Shown in pieces: positions 43,179 to 55,198 of a stretch of 64,000 nt of DNA. A program made the translations under genes and the position numbers. Every line of letters starts with the position of its first letter. Positions within the stretch are counted from its first letter, which is position 1. The notes beneath the pieces are model-generated. The model was not told the DNA's origin, did no database searches, and saw only the letters and a list, made by a program, of their open reading frames with translations. The stretch comes from Trichinella spiralis. Lineage: Eukaryota > Nematoda > Enoplea > Trichinellida > Trichinellidae. The stretch spans positions 2,079,663 through 2,143,662 of the forward strand of contig CM012953.1 of the NCBI GenBank assembly GCA_000181795.3. Reading direction: 5' to 3'.

Positions 43179-44600
43179 TCTTTTTTTCAAACTTCAAATT
43201 CCACCACTTTTCTCACTGCTGGCCGACTGTTCAACGAAACTTGTTCATTGTGCAAGTTGCAAATAAAAATACTTCTTATCTTCTTCAAAATCAAAATATG
43301 CCATCAATTGGTTTTCACGCTGCTGCCAATTAATTATACTTATAAATCACTTCCTCATACTTGATTCATTTGTCAAAAAATTGCCTACAAATATGTCATA
43401 ACACAATCAACAAATCGCATCATTTTAATCAAAAAATTTTAAAAATTCATTCTTAATACATAAACAAAATAATAAAACATACTTTGTACTCTGTGACTAG
43501 TTTAATTTAACATTTCCTCAATGCAAATTTTAGGAATAATGATGTTATTCAAAATGAAAGACAATTCACATTCTGAATGAATAAAAATGAACGTATTAAA
43601 TTAAAAATGAATTTAATAATTCTGTGGAATAACAAATGAAAGAAAAACATTATTCGCATTCTCACTTTGAAAACTTGTGTTCAAGGTATATTGATTAACA
43701 AGGCAAAAGCTGTTTTCTGCAAACTACATTATTCTCAACTGGAATTCTCAATAAATTTCATACAAAATTCAATTCAACTGATAAAATTTGCAACTGTGAA
43801 ATGAATGAAATGCAAATAAAAATACAATAAAAAGAATATTCTATTTTTCAAATCAGTATACATCTCCAATTTCACACTGCTTAAAATTAAAGTCAACATG
43901 TGTAAAAAATAAAAAATAAAAATATACCGATGCAAAAACGGCAATTGGATTTTGTGACCATAATAATTACATTTGCAAAGTCTTTTCTGCAGAGTAAACA
44001 ACGGCATTGTCAACAAAGAATTGCACATTTTGTAGGTAATCAAGAACTAAAATATATTTGCTTCTACTGTATACAATGCGGCTTCTGTCAAGTGGACAAA
44101 AAAATGGAACAACTATTTTCAACTTTATTCATCGTTTGCGGAACTATTAAATATTAATTATGAAATTTCAATCACAAAAAGAAACTTGCAAATTTTGCTT
44201 AAAATAATTTTTTCGTACAATTTATTTTATCCGCAAAAAAGGACAACAGTGAGCGAAAGATTTTTACAATGTTCTACAGTAAGGCACCTCTAATTGAAAT
44301 ATTACAGTTGCATTGATTTTTTTTCCAAAATATTTCTAAAAAATTTTATTTAATTTGGAAAAAAACCGATAAATTAAAATTGAATTCATTATTCGCTGAA
44401 TATATTGAAAATTTGTTTACTTTAAAAAGTTATCGATTTTCTGGTAAGTTCAATTTGAATTTTCAAGTTGAACAAAAAAGTTCTCGTAAAATTAAAACCA
44501 AATAATAATAACATTTCACTTTTACTCTGAATTCAATACATTTCAATTTCATTTTATTCTTTTCATTGATATCCATTCAATCTTACAACAAATTTTTCAA
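43179..44600. other. Intergenic upstream of INPP4
   Basis: 1.4 kb, strongly AT-rich, without supportable gene, repeat or RNA. Confidence 0.55.
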
Positions 44601-44619
44601 ATTTCAGTTAACAGTATAT

Positions 44620-47580
44620 GAAACAGAGAACTTCGAAATCTGCCATTGGAGACTTCGTAATGCCCAGCCATTGGAAGCTGGCCTGAACGGTCTATCTGGT
44701 AACTCGCGCAACTCTGTACTGCTTGACTATGGATAACCAAACTACAGTACACACGCTAGTACCTGAAGATCTCCACGACTATGTGTAGGTACTTGACAGT
44801 GTGGTGGTTGCTGGTTACGTGACGGGTTAGATGATTTTTAACCTTGTGGCCGCTCTGTTGTGTTACGACTTTTGTTGCGGTGTTTCATCCACCTGTTTAT
44901 GCCTTGCGTTGGATAAACAGTATGATTCATCGACTGAGTTTTGTGGTTTCAAGCTCGATTGTGCACGCTGGTCAATCGCTGGCAGATAGTCAAAATTGCT
45001 TCCGACGGAAATAGAAAAATGCAGTCCACTATGACTGAAGATCAAGTTGCGCGTAAATTGCGTTCTCAACATTTGATCTTCCCAGCCGGAGTCGTCAGAG
45101 ATCTATGGAACCAGCGATCTACGGATAGGTCGTGGTTGTGATCGAAGGTGTGAATGTCGAAGCGAAATCGAAAAAGTCGGCTGTGAACAAGGAAAAGCTG
45201 AACCTGCTGCTGGAGGAGCTCGATCAACTGTGCGGCGAGTCGGAAGAAGTCACGGAGCAGGTCTCGGTGACCGAGGAGCTCTATTGTGAGGCGGATGTGC
45301 TCCCGGCAGAATTGGAACAAAGCCCGGATGGGGAAGAAGGCAAAAGTTCCTTCAGAAAAAGCAAGGCCGAGCTCTGATAAGAGCAGGGCAGGCGGAAGAA
45401 ATGGGTTCCAGGAGGATCAGGACGGCAGAGGTTGAAAAGAATGTTCGACTGCCGCGCTGTGATCTTCGAAATTTGATGGTGGCAATTCACGAAATTTCGG
45501 GGGTTTTTGGACCAATTTGAGACCAGTGTTTATAAAATAACAAATGAGTCAGATGCTGCAAAGTTGACATGAATTGCTGCAAAGAAGACGGACGGCAAAG
45601 TGAGCTGCCTGTTCGGTGAGACACTAGAATCAATTGCTCTTTGCTGACCTGTCTGCCGCGAATGCCGACTATTACGTGGCAGTTCGAAGTCTGAAAGAAC
45701 GCTTTGTCAGACCGATCACTGTGATTAGAAGACTGACGCTCTGGAGGCCCTCTGTGATCACGAACACCGAAGTGTCGAAACTTTGATGGCGTTAGGAAAG
45801 TACTCTCGGACGGCCGAACTCGCAGATCATAATATTGAATAGAGAGAAGTTACCGCGTGTGACAAAGATCAAATGGTATGTGGTGACGAAGGCAGATGAG
45901 ACTGCACGATCTTATCTGACAGCATTTGTGCGGTTCATCTAGGATCACACGGAAATGCTGACTGAGTCTTGTTGCCTAGTCCACAAAGGTAACACCGGTA
46001 AATCAAAGACCACCACCACCCGACAAGACGACTTGATTAGAAGACGCAAGCGAATGGCGACATTCCTTCACGCTTCAGTTGCGAATGGTTGCCCCATTTG
46101 CATGGATTCACAGAAGGCGTCAGACTATACAGACTTGCTTCATACATAGCGGATCCTCATCGACGTCAGGTTCTGGCGGAGATGGCTCGTTTGAGCTTCA
46201 TCTGCTTTCCAGTCGGGCACAGAACAAGAAGGTATAACCAGAAAAGAGGAAGATGAGGAAAGCGGTGATTCCTTTATCACACCACCCCTAGGGAAAGAAT
46301 GACCGCTAGCTGATTGTTCGACACGGCAGTAGAATGATTATTGATGAGGCTGGATGTGACAGACGAGCTCGACCTCAAAGGTGAGGTACTTTTGATCGCG
46401 GTACACGCTACTAATAGCGCGAGTCACGAGGTGCAGAAGTCACGATTTGTGGCTTTGGCTGGAGAACCGCGGCACTCCGTAAAGGCGTTGACCATGCCGA
46501 CGCTGTGCAGCAACGTCACGCGAACGAGAATATCAACGGAAGCCTGGCCACATTTCTGCAAGTTAGAATTCCAGAAGCAAAAGGATGAGGAAGAACTGCC
46601 AGTATTAAGGCAGGATTAACGTCCATCGGTGGGAGGTGAGGATGATTCAGTGGCAGGGCGATCTGCTTACCACTTCCATCAACTCGCCGGCGATTCGCCG
46701 AAAAGCGATCGCTTTTAAGCCGAGAGAATCCAAGAGTTGTCAGATCCCACGGAACTTTCGGGAATTGCAGTTGTTTGCAAACACTGTGGAATTAGACGGA
46801 GCTGAGCCTTATCAGGCGCGTAGGGAATTTGAGCGGTACCTTTCTCACGCCGGCATTACATGCTGTGCGCCTTTTCGAGGAGGATCCTGTTTCTTTAGAA
46901 ACACTTTAGGGTTGGGCGATCTGCTTACCACTTCCATCAACACCCCGGCGATTCGCCGAAATGAGATCGCTTTTCGAAATCCAAGAGCTGTCAGATCCTA
47001 CGGAACTTTAGGGAATTGGAGTCGTTTGCCAACCGTCTGCATTCAGAGGGAGCTCAGCCTTACCAGGCGCGGTAGGAATTGCAGCTGTCACTCTCGTATG
47101 ACAGTATGACATGGTGTTCACTTTTCTTGCAAGGAGGTTGACACCACTCTACGAACAGCTACCCACTTGCTGTGAGAAGGTTTGGTATGGTGGAGAAGAG
47201 TCACGAGATTTCGATACCGACGAAGACTCAATGAGTATTCCGCAGTCATCCGGTCGTATTTGGGCATCTACTTTGCGTTTGAGGCACAAGGTGCAGGATT
47301 GCCGTATTGTGAATTGTCCAGTTGTCTTCGACAGGTCTGCATGGTCTGTAGGAGTCTCTTTAAATGACCGCTGGGTCTTTGTTGCAATGTTTTCTCTACC
47401 TATTTGTGTACTGCATTGAATAAACTGTGCGATTTATTCACCTGAGTTTTGTTGGTTCACTCTCGATTGTGCGGGCAATCGCGGGCGGATAATCAGAATT
47501 GCTTCTGATGCAAATTGAAAAACACTTTACTGTAACTGAAGATGAAGTTGTGCGTAAATTGCGTTCGCAACAAAACATCA
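44620..47580 (+). mobile_element. Decayed LTR-retrotransposon remnant, possibly BEL/Pao
   Basis: A GC-richer island in AT-rich surroundings. A block at about 44850-45070 recurs at about 47370-47570 (shared pieces: gagttttg, ctcgattgtg, gttgcgcgtaaattgcgttc with few changes), as expected for LTR plus leader of two partial copies. Between them are broken frames with Gag-like character: a Glu/Leu-rich frame at 45132-45377, a translated stretch near 45680-45720 resembling LKERF of DUF1759-type BEL/Pao Gag, and a CPIC motif near 46092. Many stops and frame changes; no reverse transcriptase or integrase found. Class assignment is tentative. Confidence 0.55.
46656..47080 (+). repeat. 258-bp tandem duplication inside the remnant
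   Basis: The block starting gggcgatctgcttaccactt at 46656 starts again at 46914. The second copy is partial and ends near 47078 after tcaggcgcg-like sequence. The copies differ by scattered substitutions and small indels. Confidence 0.8.
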
Positions 47581-47821
47581 TTTACTGTCTCTTTTTTCCA
47601 TTCCTGCATTTCATAGTTCAGTAAATTTATACATAATTTTTGTATTAAATCCTTTTAAGTTCAATATTAAACGAAAACCGAAAGTAAACTGCGCTTATGA
47701 AAGCTCACCAATGTGATTTATAATAAATAGATAAATATTAATAATTAAGGGAAAGTGGAAATTACATAATAAATTTGCTGAAAGCGTCATGTTGATAAAA
47801 ATGGGTTTATGTAAAAAGCTG

Positions 47822-47893
47822 TGCCGTGACCAGGATTCGAACCTGGGTTATTGCGGCCACAACGCAATGTCCTAACCACTAGACGATCACGGC
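47822..47893 (-). tRNA. tRNA-His (GUG)
   Basis: 72 nt on minus. Acceptor GCCGTGA pairs with TCACGGC, with discriminator A. D stem GTCT/GGAC. Anticodon stem TTGCG/CGCAA with loop TTGTGGC (anticodon GTG, bases 47858-47860). T stem CCAGG/CCTGG with loop TTCGAAT. It closely matches remembered animal tRNA-His. A and B box sequences are intact and there is no intron. The T residues after the 3' end (minus strand) are sparse, so terminator position is uncertain. Confidence 0.97.
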
Positions 47894-48497
47894 TGTTGAA
47901 AGTTGTGGTAGACGTAGTTAAAGTAAGTATATCTGAATGTTCTGTAATTAATTTTGTGCAAAGCATGTTACGCATCGAATGCAACTTTAGAAATCACTTT
48001 CAGAGATGCATTTATGTAAAAAATGGAAACTTACCTGATTTTCATGAAGCAAAGATTGCACTACAGTTTTTTTTATTTCAGTTTTTAAATGTATGGTTCA
48101 ACAAATATTTTTTAAGTGAAAAATGCAACTACATTTTCTGTAATGTGCAGTGCATTAAATATTTTAAATGTATAAAATTTTGTTACTTTATTAAATAAAT
48201 GACCGTACTTACAGTATGAAATGTTGGATGATATGTCAATCTATTTGTTGAAACATATTATGGTATTAATTACTTTAGTTTTTGATAATTTATGTATTTT
48301 TTAGTTTAAACTAATGAAATGATATTTGTTTAGCAGTTTCTGAAACTTTAGTTTTAATTGAAATGATTTGGATCAATTTTTATCATTCGCATGTTAAATA
48401 TTTTAGTTTTTGTAAATAAATATGAAGTTAAAGATGAATTGTGCATGAATTATATGGCGTACGGTGGATATTTTGTGAATATGATTATTTTAGATTT
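47894..48497. other. Intergenic upstream of glyoxalase I
   Basis: 0.6 kb, AT-rich; no gene seen. It should hold the promoter of the glyoxalase gene. Confidence 0.5.
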
Positions 48498-48713
48498 ATG
48501 CGAGCAACATTTTTCAAGAACGTTTGGAAGAAATATAAAATTACTGGTGTACAAATTGCTCCAAAAGCACCTGAACAACCATTTCCCACTTTTGGCTGGA
48601 GTCTTTTTTGCGCTGTTTTCTGCATTTCTTTAGTCTGCAAAGCGATCAATGTCGACTGGAGAAAAAAATCTGATGCCATGCGAAGAAGCCATCATCAAAG
48701 CTCATTGTCATAA
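48498..48713 (+). CDS. Candidate small single-pass protein overlapping glyoxalase exon 1
   Basis: 71-residue frame from ATG 48498, ending 64 nt inside glyoxalase exon 1 in another frame. Basic N-terminus (FFKNVWKKYKITG), a proline-rich stretch (APKAPEQPFPTFGW), one hydrophobic segment of about 18 residues, then a basic Ser/His tail. The layout recalls small mitochondrial inner-membrane subunits, but I recognise no family. It could be a real upstream cistron or a chance frame in the 5' UTR. Confidence 0.35.
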   Translation: MRATFFKNVWKKYKITGVQIAPKAPEQPFPTFGWSLFCAVFCISLVCKAINVDWRKKSDAMRRSHHQSSLS

Positions 48714-50158
48714 TGCTGATCCTGCGACCAATGTAAGCTTTTTGATTCTTCGATTGCCAAATTTTCTTTTTTTTCACATCATTTCACATTTTGAGGACGT
48801 GCAATTTCAGTTTATGATCAATTCAACTCTTGTTTATTTATTTTTAGTGCCATTTTGAAATCTACATGATTTGGTCATTCTTTACATTTTTAAAACTCTA
48901 ACTCATTTGATTTTTAAATATTATTTGTAATGAATTTGAAGCTTTTTAGTTTTTTAATCCTGTTTTATTATTAGTATACATTTGTTCACAGTTAGATATC
49001 AGTGTATTCAGTGTTTAATTTTGAAACTTTATTTCAAACTAAATGAAATTTCAGTATCAAAAAATTTAATTAACCGAAGAAATCACTCCTGAGGTTTTAC
49101 AACATTCTAGAAATACTTTATGCAGCAAACAATGCTTCGAATAAAAGATCCTGCAAAATCGATAGAATTTTACACTAAAGTTTTGGGCATGAGGTAAGTT
49201 TTTCGGTGAAGTTTCACATTTTTCCATTTTTAATTATGCTGAAAAATTCCTTTTACCTATTTTATAGATAAATGTCGGACATTTTATTGAATAATTGTAT
49301 TATTTATTTGCTTAGCACTGCACTGTAGAATTTTGAAATTCTATTCAACTATTGCAAATAAAAAAGTCTCGTTTTCTCACTTTTCTTTTGCTTTTATTCT
49401 CACATGACTTTAAGTTCTTTGTAAATCATGAATAGCCTAATGTAATAATTAAATTTTTTATGGAATTAGAAAAAGAAAATTGTGAAAATTTTGTTAAAAA
49501 GATTTTTTTAATTCCAACTAATTACTTTGTTAGATTACTTCACCGTATGGATTTTTCCACCATGCAGTTTTCATTGTATTTCTTGGGATATGAAGATATC
49601 AGTTTGAAGCCTGGCGATTCCAATGCAGCTATAGAATGGACATTTTCCAGAAGAGCAACTCTGGAATTAACTCAGTAAGACTGAATTGCACGACTCTCTG
49701 TGAAGTGAAAATGCAGATAATTTTAATTTTGTCAGATATAATTTTAATTTTTCAAAGTTTTCTTAAATTGTACTTTTAGTTCACTTTATAATCCATTATT
49801 CATTCAATTTATGTTTTATTATTATTTAATGACTAGAACAATTTAGTAACTGGGGTACTGAAAATGATCCAGATCAAGCTTATCATAATGGAAATCAAGA
49901 ACCCAGAGGCTTTGGTATACAGTTTATTTTTTTAGAAATTATCACATTTTTAATGTTGCAGGTCACATTGGAATAGCCGTTCCGGATGTGTACGAAGCAT
50001 GTGCTCGTTTTGAAAAATTAAATGTAACTTTTGTTAAACGTCCGGATGATGGAAAAATGAAAGGAATAGCGTTTATTCAAGATCCGGATGGATATTACGT
50101 TGAAATTTTTAATCCATCCACATTACCTAGCATTATTTCTTCTTTTACACAACAATGA
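48649..50158 (+). CDS. GLO1: Lactoylglutathione lyase (glyoxalase I)
   Basis: Five exons: 48649-48732, 49111-49193, 49534-49674, 49847-49914, 49962-50158; 190 residues, like human GLO1 (184). It converts the methylglyoxal-glutathione hemithioacetal to S-lactoylglutathione in the cytosol. Conserved blocks: [15 protein letters not shown] ([20 protein letters not shown]), [70 protein letters not shown] and VEIFNP. The metal-binding Gln (QQTM), Glu (LELT), His (GHIGI) and Glu (VEI) are all present. The N-terminal ADPATN matches the human ADPST element. Converges on the first Hint gene with a 140-nt gap. Confidence 0.95.
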
Positions 50159-50298
50159 CATTCTCAAAATAGTTGGGTAATGTGAAGAATATTTTAGATT
50201 TTTTTTTCTGGAACAGTAACATCTTGATATTGTGAATTTGAAAAGAAAGTAAATTCATTGGAAAAAAACAGTTGCATTTAATGAAAAAACTTAGACTT

Positions 50299-51644
50299 TT
50301 ACTGGATTAAATATTTTTGCAAATTCAAAGCACCCAACAAGAGCTTGGGAATTTCTACATAGTCTTGTTGTTGGTGGGAAAAAGAGTCCGAGATGAGTGA
50401 CGCAGGGCAAGTGAATAATGAATAGACGAAAGAGGCATATTTGAACAACAGTCGTTGGATATCTTCGTTAGCAGAGGTGGAAAAGCAAGATGCAAGCACG
50501 TCGTTGACAACAATACTCCCTGAAGTTGTGATCGGCGAATAGATGCCAGTTTTGACGACTTTGCTCGTGGAAACGACTTTCGATTCGACAAGTTTGTCGT
50601 TGTCAGCTTTAACAAAGATGCATTTTCCAACGGCAACTTTTTCAGCCATCAAAACCATCTCTTTGCCATCGCAGTTGGTCTGGTAAATCATGTGCAACGG
50701 TGTCAGTGAAAGTCGGTGTCCGGATTCTGTTTCCAGGTTAATAAACTGAGCTTTCGTCTCCTTTTGGGCGTGGATCCAAGTCATCACCGGACTGTATTCC
50801 AAATGTCCATTTTCACTACGCGTTAATACTTGAGCATCTTTTTTTTGTAAAAGATGTTTCATTTGCATACGTCCGTTGGTGGTCAAAACCCAGTCGTCTC
50901 CGTGAAAGCATCTGGCGCGTCCTCCATTTTCCACCATTTCAACAGCTGGCTGAAAAATCACACCATTATTATTATCTCATAAGAGTGAAAATTGTCGAAT
51001 AATTGATAACCAAGAAGAATATGAAATTGATTAATTGAATAGATATTTTTTAATCAGTTCACTGAAAGCGGCTGTTAAAGAATGGGTTTTTTCAGTTATT
51101 TTTTTAATGTCTAACATTTTTTCAATGATAGATAAAATTGATTGAAATGAGCAATGAAATTTCAAGTTTGTTTTTATAAGTTTGAAAATTCCTTGGAATA
51201 AGAAAAAATATGAAATCATGGGGTGTAATTTTCGAGGATACTGTAGATGGAATATTTTCACTTAAAAATTATTTTTTGTTTTTATATAATGAATTAATAG
51301 TAAACGAATGAATAATTGAAGAAAGGAGAAATGTATTCGAAGAAAGATAACGAGTAATTATTGTGTACGTATGTGTGCATGCATGCGGGTGGGTATACCT
51401 CAGCTATAGCTTCAGTTTGAACGTTGGAAGCGATCAGATTGTCACAGGTGCAGGTGCATTTTTCTCTAGCTTCATGAATGAACAGGCAGTCGGTTCTTGT
51501 TAGCTCAGTGCAGGAGCGTTTCGAGCTGAGCTGACGTTGGATGAAGGTCCTCTCTCCGGCGTCGCCTGGGCACATGGCGGCGCCATTAGCCACTGTGGCG
51601 ATCAGCATTAGCGTCAAGCCGAGCTCAAGCAGAAGCTTGTGCAT
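50299..51644 (-). CDS. Secreted six-Cys module plus Hedgehog-type Hint domain, gene A
   Basis: Two exons (minus): 51399-51644 and 50299-50949; 298 residues. A signal peptide (residues 1 to about 22) is followed by a small module with spacing C-x19-C-x7-C-x9-C-x-C-x-C and conserved CLFIHEAR. A short linker leads to a Hint domain starting at the Cys of ARCFHGDDWV. Hint features: TPLHMIY (T-x-x-H), YSPITTSGSIVVNDVLASCFS near the end, then an amphipathic C-terminal tail resembling a sterol-recognition region. In Hedgehog proteins this domain cleaves before the Cys and attaches cholesterol to the N-part. There is no Hedgehog signalling domain and I do not recognise warthog, groundhog or quahog N-domains. 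Paralogue B lies 3.5 kb upstream. Confidence 0.88.
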
Positions 51645-54600
51645 CTTTTTGTCTGGCCGTGTCTTTTGGGATGTACAAAAGTCGGATGGTCAAGTAGAAC
51701 TTTTAAAAGTGGAAAAATTGTGTCAAGCACTTTTTTCGACCTGTTCCAATTTGCAGGAAAACCAATCCCCAATATCGGGCAATCAATTTCATCAAGCCAA
51801 CTGCTGCTGCAAGCAGTGTGGGGCGGTTTGGAAATTTCTCCGCACAAAACTTGCTCCCTACATCCTTTTTTCACATCTTCTTGTCCTTGGCAACGACCGG
51901 ATATTGACTTGCTTGAAATTATCATCTGCCGCCAATTGGTTCTTTTTTCCCATTGGATCGCTTGCATTTTTCTTTGAAAGCTTTTCAAAATCTCGTGCGC
52001 GCTTTGTTTGTTTCAGGTTCCTCAAACTGTCACAAATTATTTTTCAATTATTTTTTGTCTCTAATTTTTTAGAAATACACAAACAGAAAAATAGTCTTTT
52101 TATTTTTGGTCAATTCTGTATAATTTTCAAAAAGCAAAAATTCTTATCCTCTCTTCATCTTCACAGTAGCAAACAGTAGCTTTGTTTTTATTTGGGTAAA
52201 TTTTGTTTTCGTAATTTATTTATTTATTTGTTTATTTGTTTGTTTTTTAATGTAAATGAATTTAAAGCGTGCTGTTTTGTTTTGTTTTGAACGAAAATCA
52301 TTCCATCACGCTTGTTGCTGCTGCATTGGAATTGGAACGGAAAGGGGCGGTGGCGAAAGGGAGCGTGTCGATTTGATTTCAACACACTTGCAGCCAACGG
52401 CTATTTTTGACGGAAATTTCATGGATTTGAACGCATAAAGCCTAAATTACTTTGACGCTACAAAATCGTCTTCGACCTGCGAAATAAATCTTTTATGCAG
52501 ATTTTTTTTCCCAAATCAAAATTCAGGTGATAAGCAGTTGGAACAACAGCAATAAGTTATTATTCGAAAACACTTTTCTTACATTCAAAACACATTATAA
52601 TATTTATTTCATTTTAATTAAATTAATCAATTGTTCTCATTTTATATTTTATCATATTCTCAAAATTAAATTGCTTATTCAAACTTGATGTTTCAAGAAT
52701 TTCCAAGAAAATTTTTTTTTCATTGAAAATTAGCAAACTTTTCTCTTCATGCTCAATGGAAAAAAAAGAAATTCCTTCAAAAGCTTATTTCAAAAACTGG
52801 AAATTTAAAATGCTTGCTTCACAATGAAAATTATAGGTCAATGGAAGAAATGAAGCACACATTTTTATTTATCCAAAGAAAAAAAAACAAAATTATACAA
52901 ATGATCCGATGAAAAATGTCATTTATTTATTCTATTGTTCATCTTTTGTGTAACATCATTATCGAAGGTTGACGTTCATTACAAAGTGGATTTTTTCTGA
53001 AATCATATTTCCGACACTGATGAAATGAATTCTGTCCTCTTTTGAAAATTCTGAACGTTCAATGCATGTCAAATTAGAAAGTATTTAATTTTTTTAATAT
53101 TCAAATTCAATATATTCATTGTTTTAAAAGAAATTATTAAATGAACTTTCAAATTAATCCTAAAAAACGCTTTTAATATGCAAAAAATTATTAAAATTGT
53201 CAGTACAATAATTTGCTTTCAACTGAATTTCTTTACATTTGCAAAATCATAAATACAATTGTACAAAATAGAATATTATACTATACATGAGAAAAAAATA
53301 TGCATGAAAATCTTTTTAACGCTGATCTGTAAAATGTTAGACATCATAATTTTAAACCATGCACCTACTTTAAGCGATTATTTATAAGTAAATGTATTTT
53401 AAATAAATCGCAATCTAACAGTCAAATATCCGTGCATTTTAAAATAATATGCTGTGAATGAATAATAACTTGCTGCTGAAACCTAAATTGGAAATGGTGT
53501 AAAACCAAAATTGCCTTTATTTAGCTTTGACCAACTCCAATTTAATCATGTTCATTCAGTCCTTGTTCCAGCTGAGAGCTAATGTAATGTACTGACCAAA
53601 ATTAACGGATGGCTGGTCATAAGAACAGTTGCGAGAACATCGGCAAAGCAGTGGCACAATACTCCCACTAGCATGAAAGATCGATTAGCTAATACCGTAG
53701 TGTTCTGATAAAAATATGCATGAGATGTAAAAGGATATTTAATGATATATAAAAAAACGCTGCACTGTTGATGAAGGGAGAGGGAGAAAATGCATTTATG
53801 ATATATTTTGTGTGCATAATGTGCTTATGTGAGAAGAATTCACAGAAAGTGTTGCGCGTTTTAATATCATAATGCTGTTTTTGGGGTAATTAATTTCAGT
53901 GCAAGGCATATTTCTTTACAAAGCAATTTTAAGTGAAGAAGAAACAATGTAACGATAATGATAATAACAAATGTAACAAAATAACTTTTAAATGCAATGA
54001 AGTTTGACATTATCACTTCACTTGTTTGTAGTAAAACTTAATCATATGTGAATATTATCACTGATGTTCTACGTGAGCAATGCAATATATCCAAACTGTT
54101 ACTATGACTTTGTAGTGTAAAATTATAATTACCTGAGAAAAAGATGTATAGAAGAGTTGTTGCAGTTGTAAGCAGTCTTGCACTGAAGAGGTTGGTTTAG
54201 CTGTGGCTTGTGTGAACATTTAGTGCGTTTTAGTGAAATTCTAAACAACTAAAAAATTTTTTTTACTTTGAAAAAATTTCTGCATATTAGCGGATGGATA
54301 GTTGATTATTACAGTCTTGACAAATATTTGGAAAATTGGATGTAAAGTTTTACAAAAAAAACTTCAATTTATTCATCTTAATCAGAAATGAAGAAAATTG
54401 TTTCTTCTGGTAAATGAAGCAGTTTGAAACGAAGGACGAAATATTTAAATGCTATTCATTTATGTTATATTAAAAATTTTTTACTAATAGTTCAGAATAT
54501 ATTTTCAAAATGAACACCATTTCAGTTTCCAGCAAATAATTTCCATTTATATAGTTATTACAGACATTACAAATTAAAGGCTTTCTTCTTTTTGTGAAAT

Positions 54601-55198
54601 ATTTTTGACATTTTGCAGATATTTTATTTTAGTAGTTCTTATTAAAATTATATATATATATGTGAGCAAAAATAATACGTATGCAGGAAAATTAAAAAAA
54701 TGAAATTGTTTAGACATTCTGAAATAATAAAATGTAGCTTATATTCAGAGCATAATATATTTGTCATCTTACTAAATAAAATTTTGTAAAGTGTTTGGTG
54801 AATAAATGCACGTTTATACTAATTCAGATGACTTTTATTCATATCTATGATTTAATGTAAAAATCTTTGCCATGTTTAAAAATAAACTTCAGAGTTTAAC
54901 ATTAATTAATAAATATTTCACAAAAAGAAAAAAAAAATAGATTTTGTAAATAATATAAGTTTCAGTTCTCACAGGTGACATAAAGTTCCAAAACTATTGA
55001 AAAAATATTTTTATTTTTAAAAAACAAAAATTTCAATTTAATGTTGGATAGAACAAGTTTAAATAAAATAAGTTGAATTATCACAGGAATTTATACATTT
55101 GTTGAATGAAAATTTGGCAGTGCATAAAGTTTTCGAAATCATCTGCTATAATTAAAGTAAAAAAATGCATAATTTTTGAAAATTAACTATTACGGCCA
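51645..55198. other. Intergenic between the two Hint genes
   Basis: 3.5 kb upstream of gene A, AT-rich, with no supportable gene. The plus-strand frame at 51541-52179 is antisense to gene A exon 1 and matches nothing. Confidence 0.5.

Noticed and set aside
47370..47580. Simple 3' LTR of a single element starting at 44620
   Set aside because: The repeat includes leader sequence downstream of the LTR, so it is better explained by a second truncated copy.
47787..47984. 65-residue minus-strand frame
   Set aside because: It is the translation of the tRNA-His gene and flanks, a common artefact.
51541..52179. 212-residue plus-strand frame
   Set aside because: Antisense to exon 1 of Hint gene A and running into AT-rich intergenic DNA; no family match.
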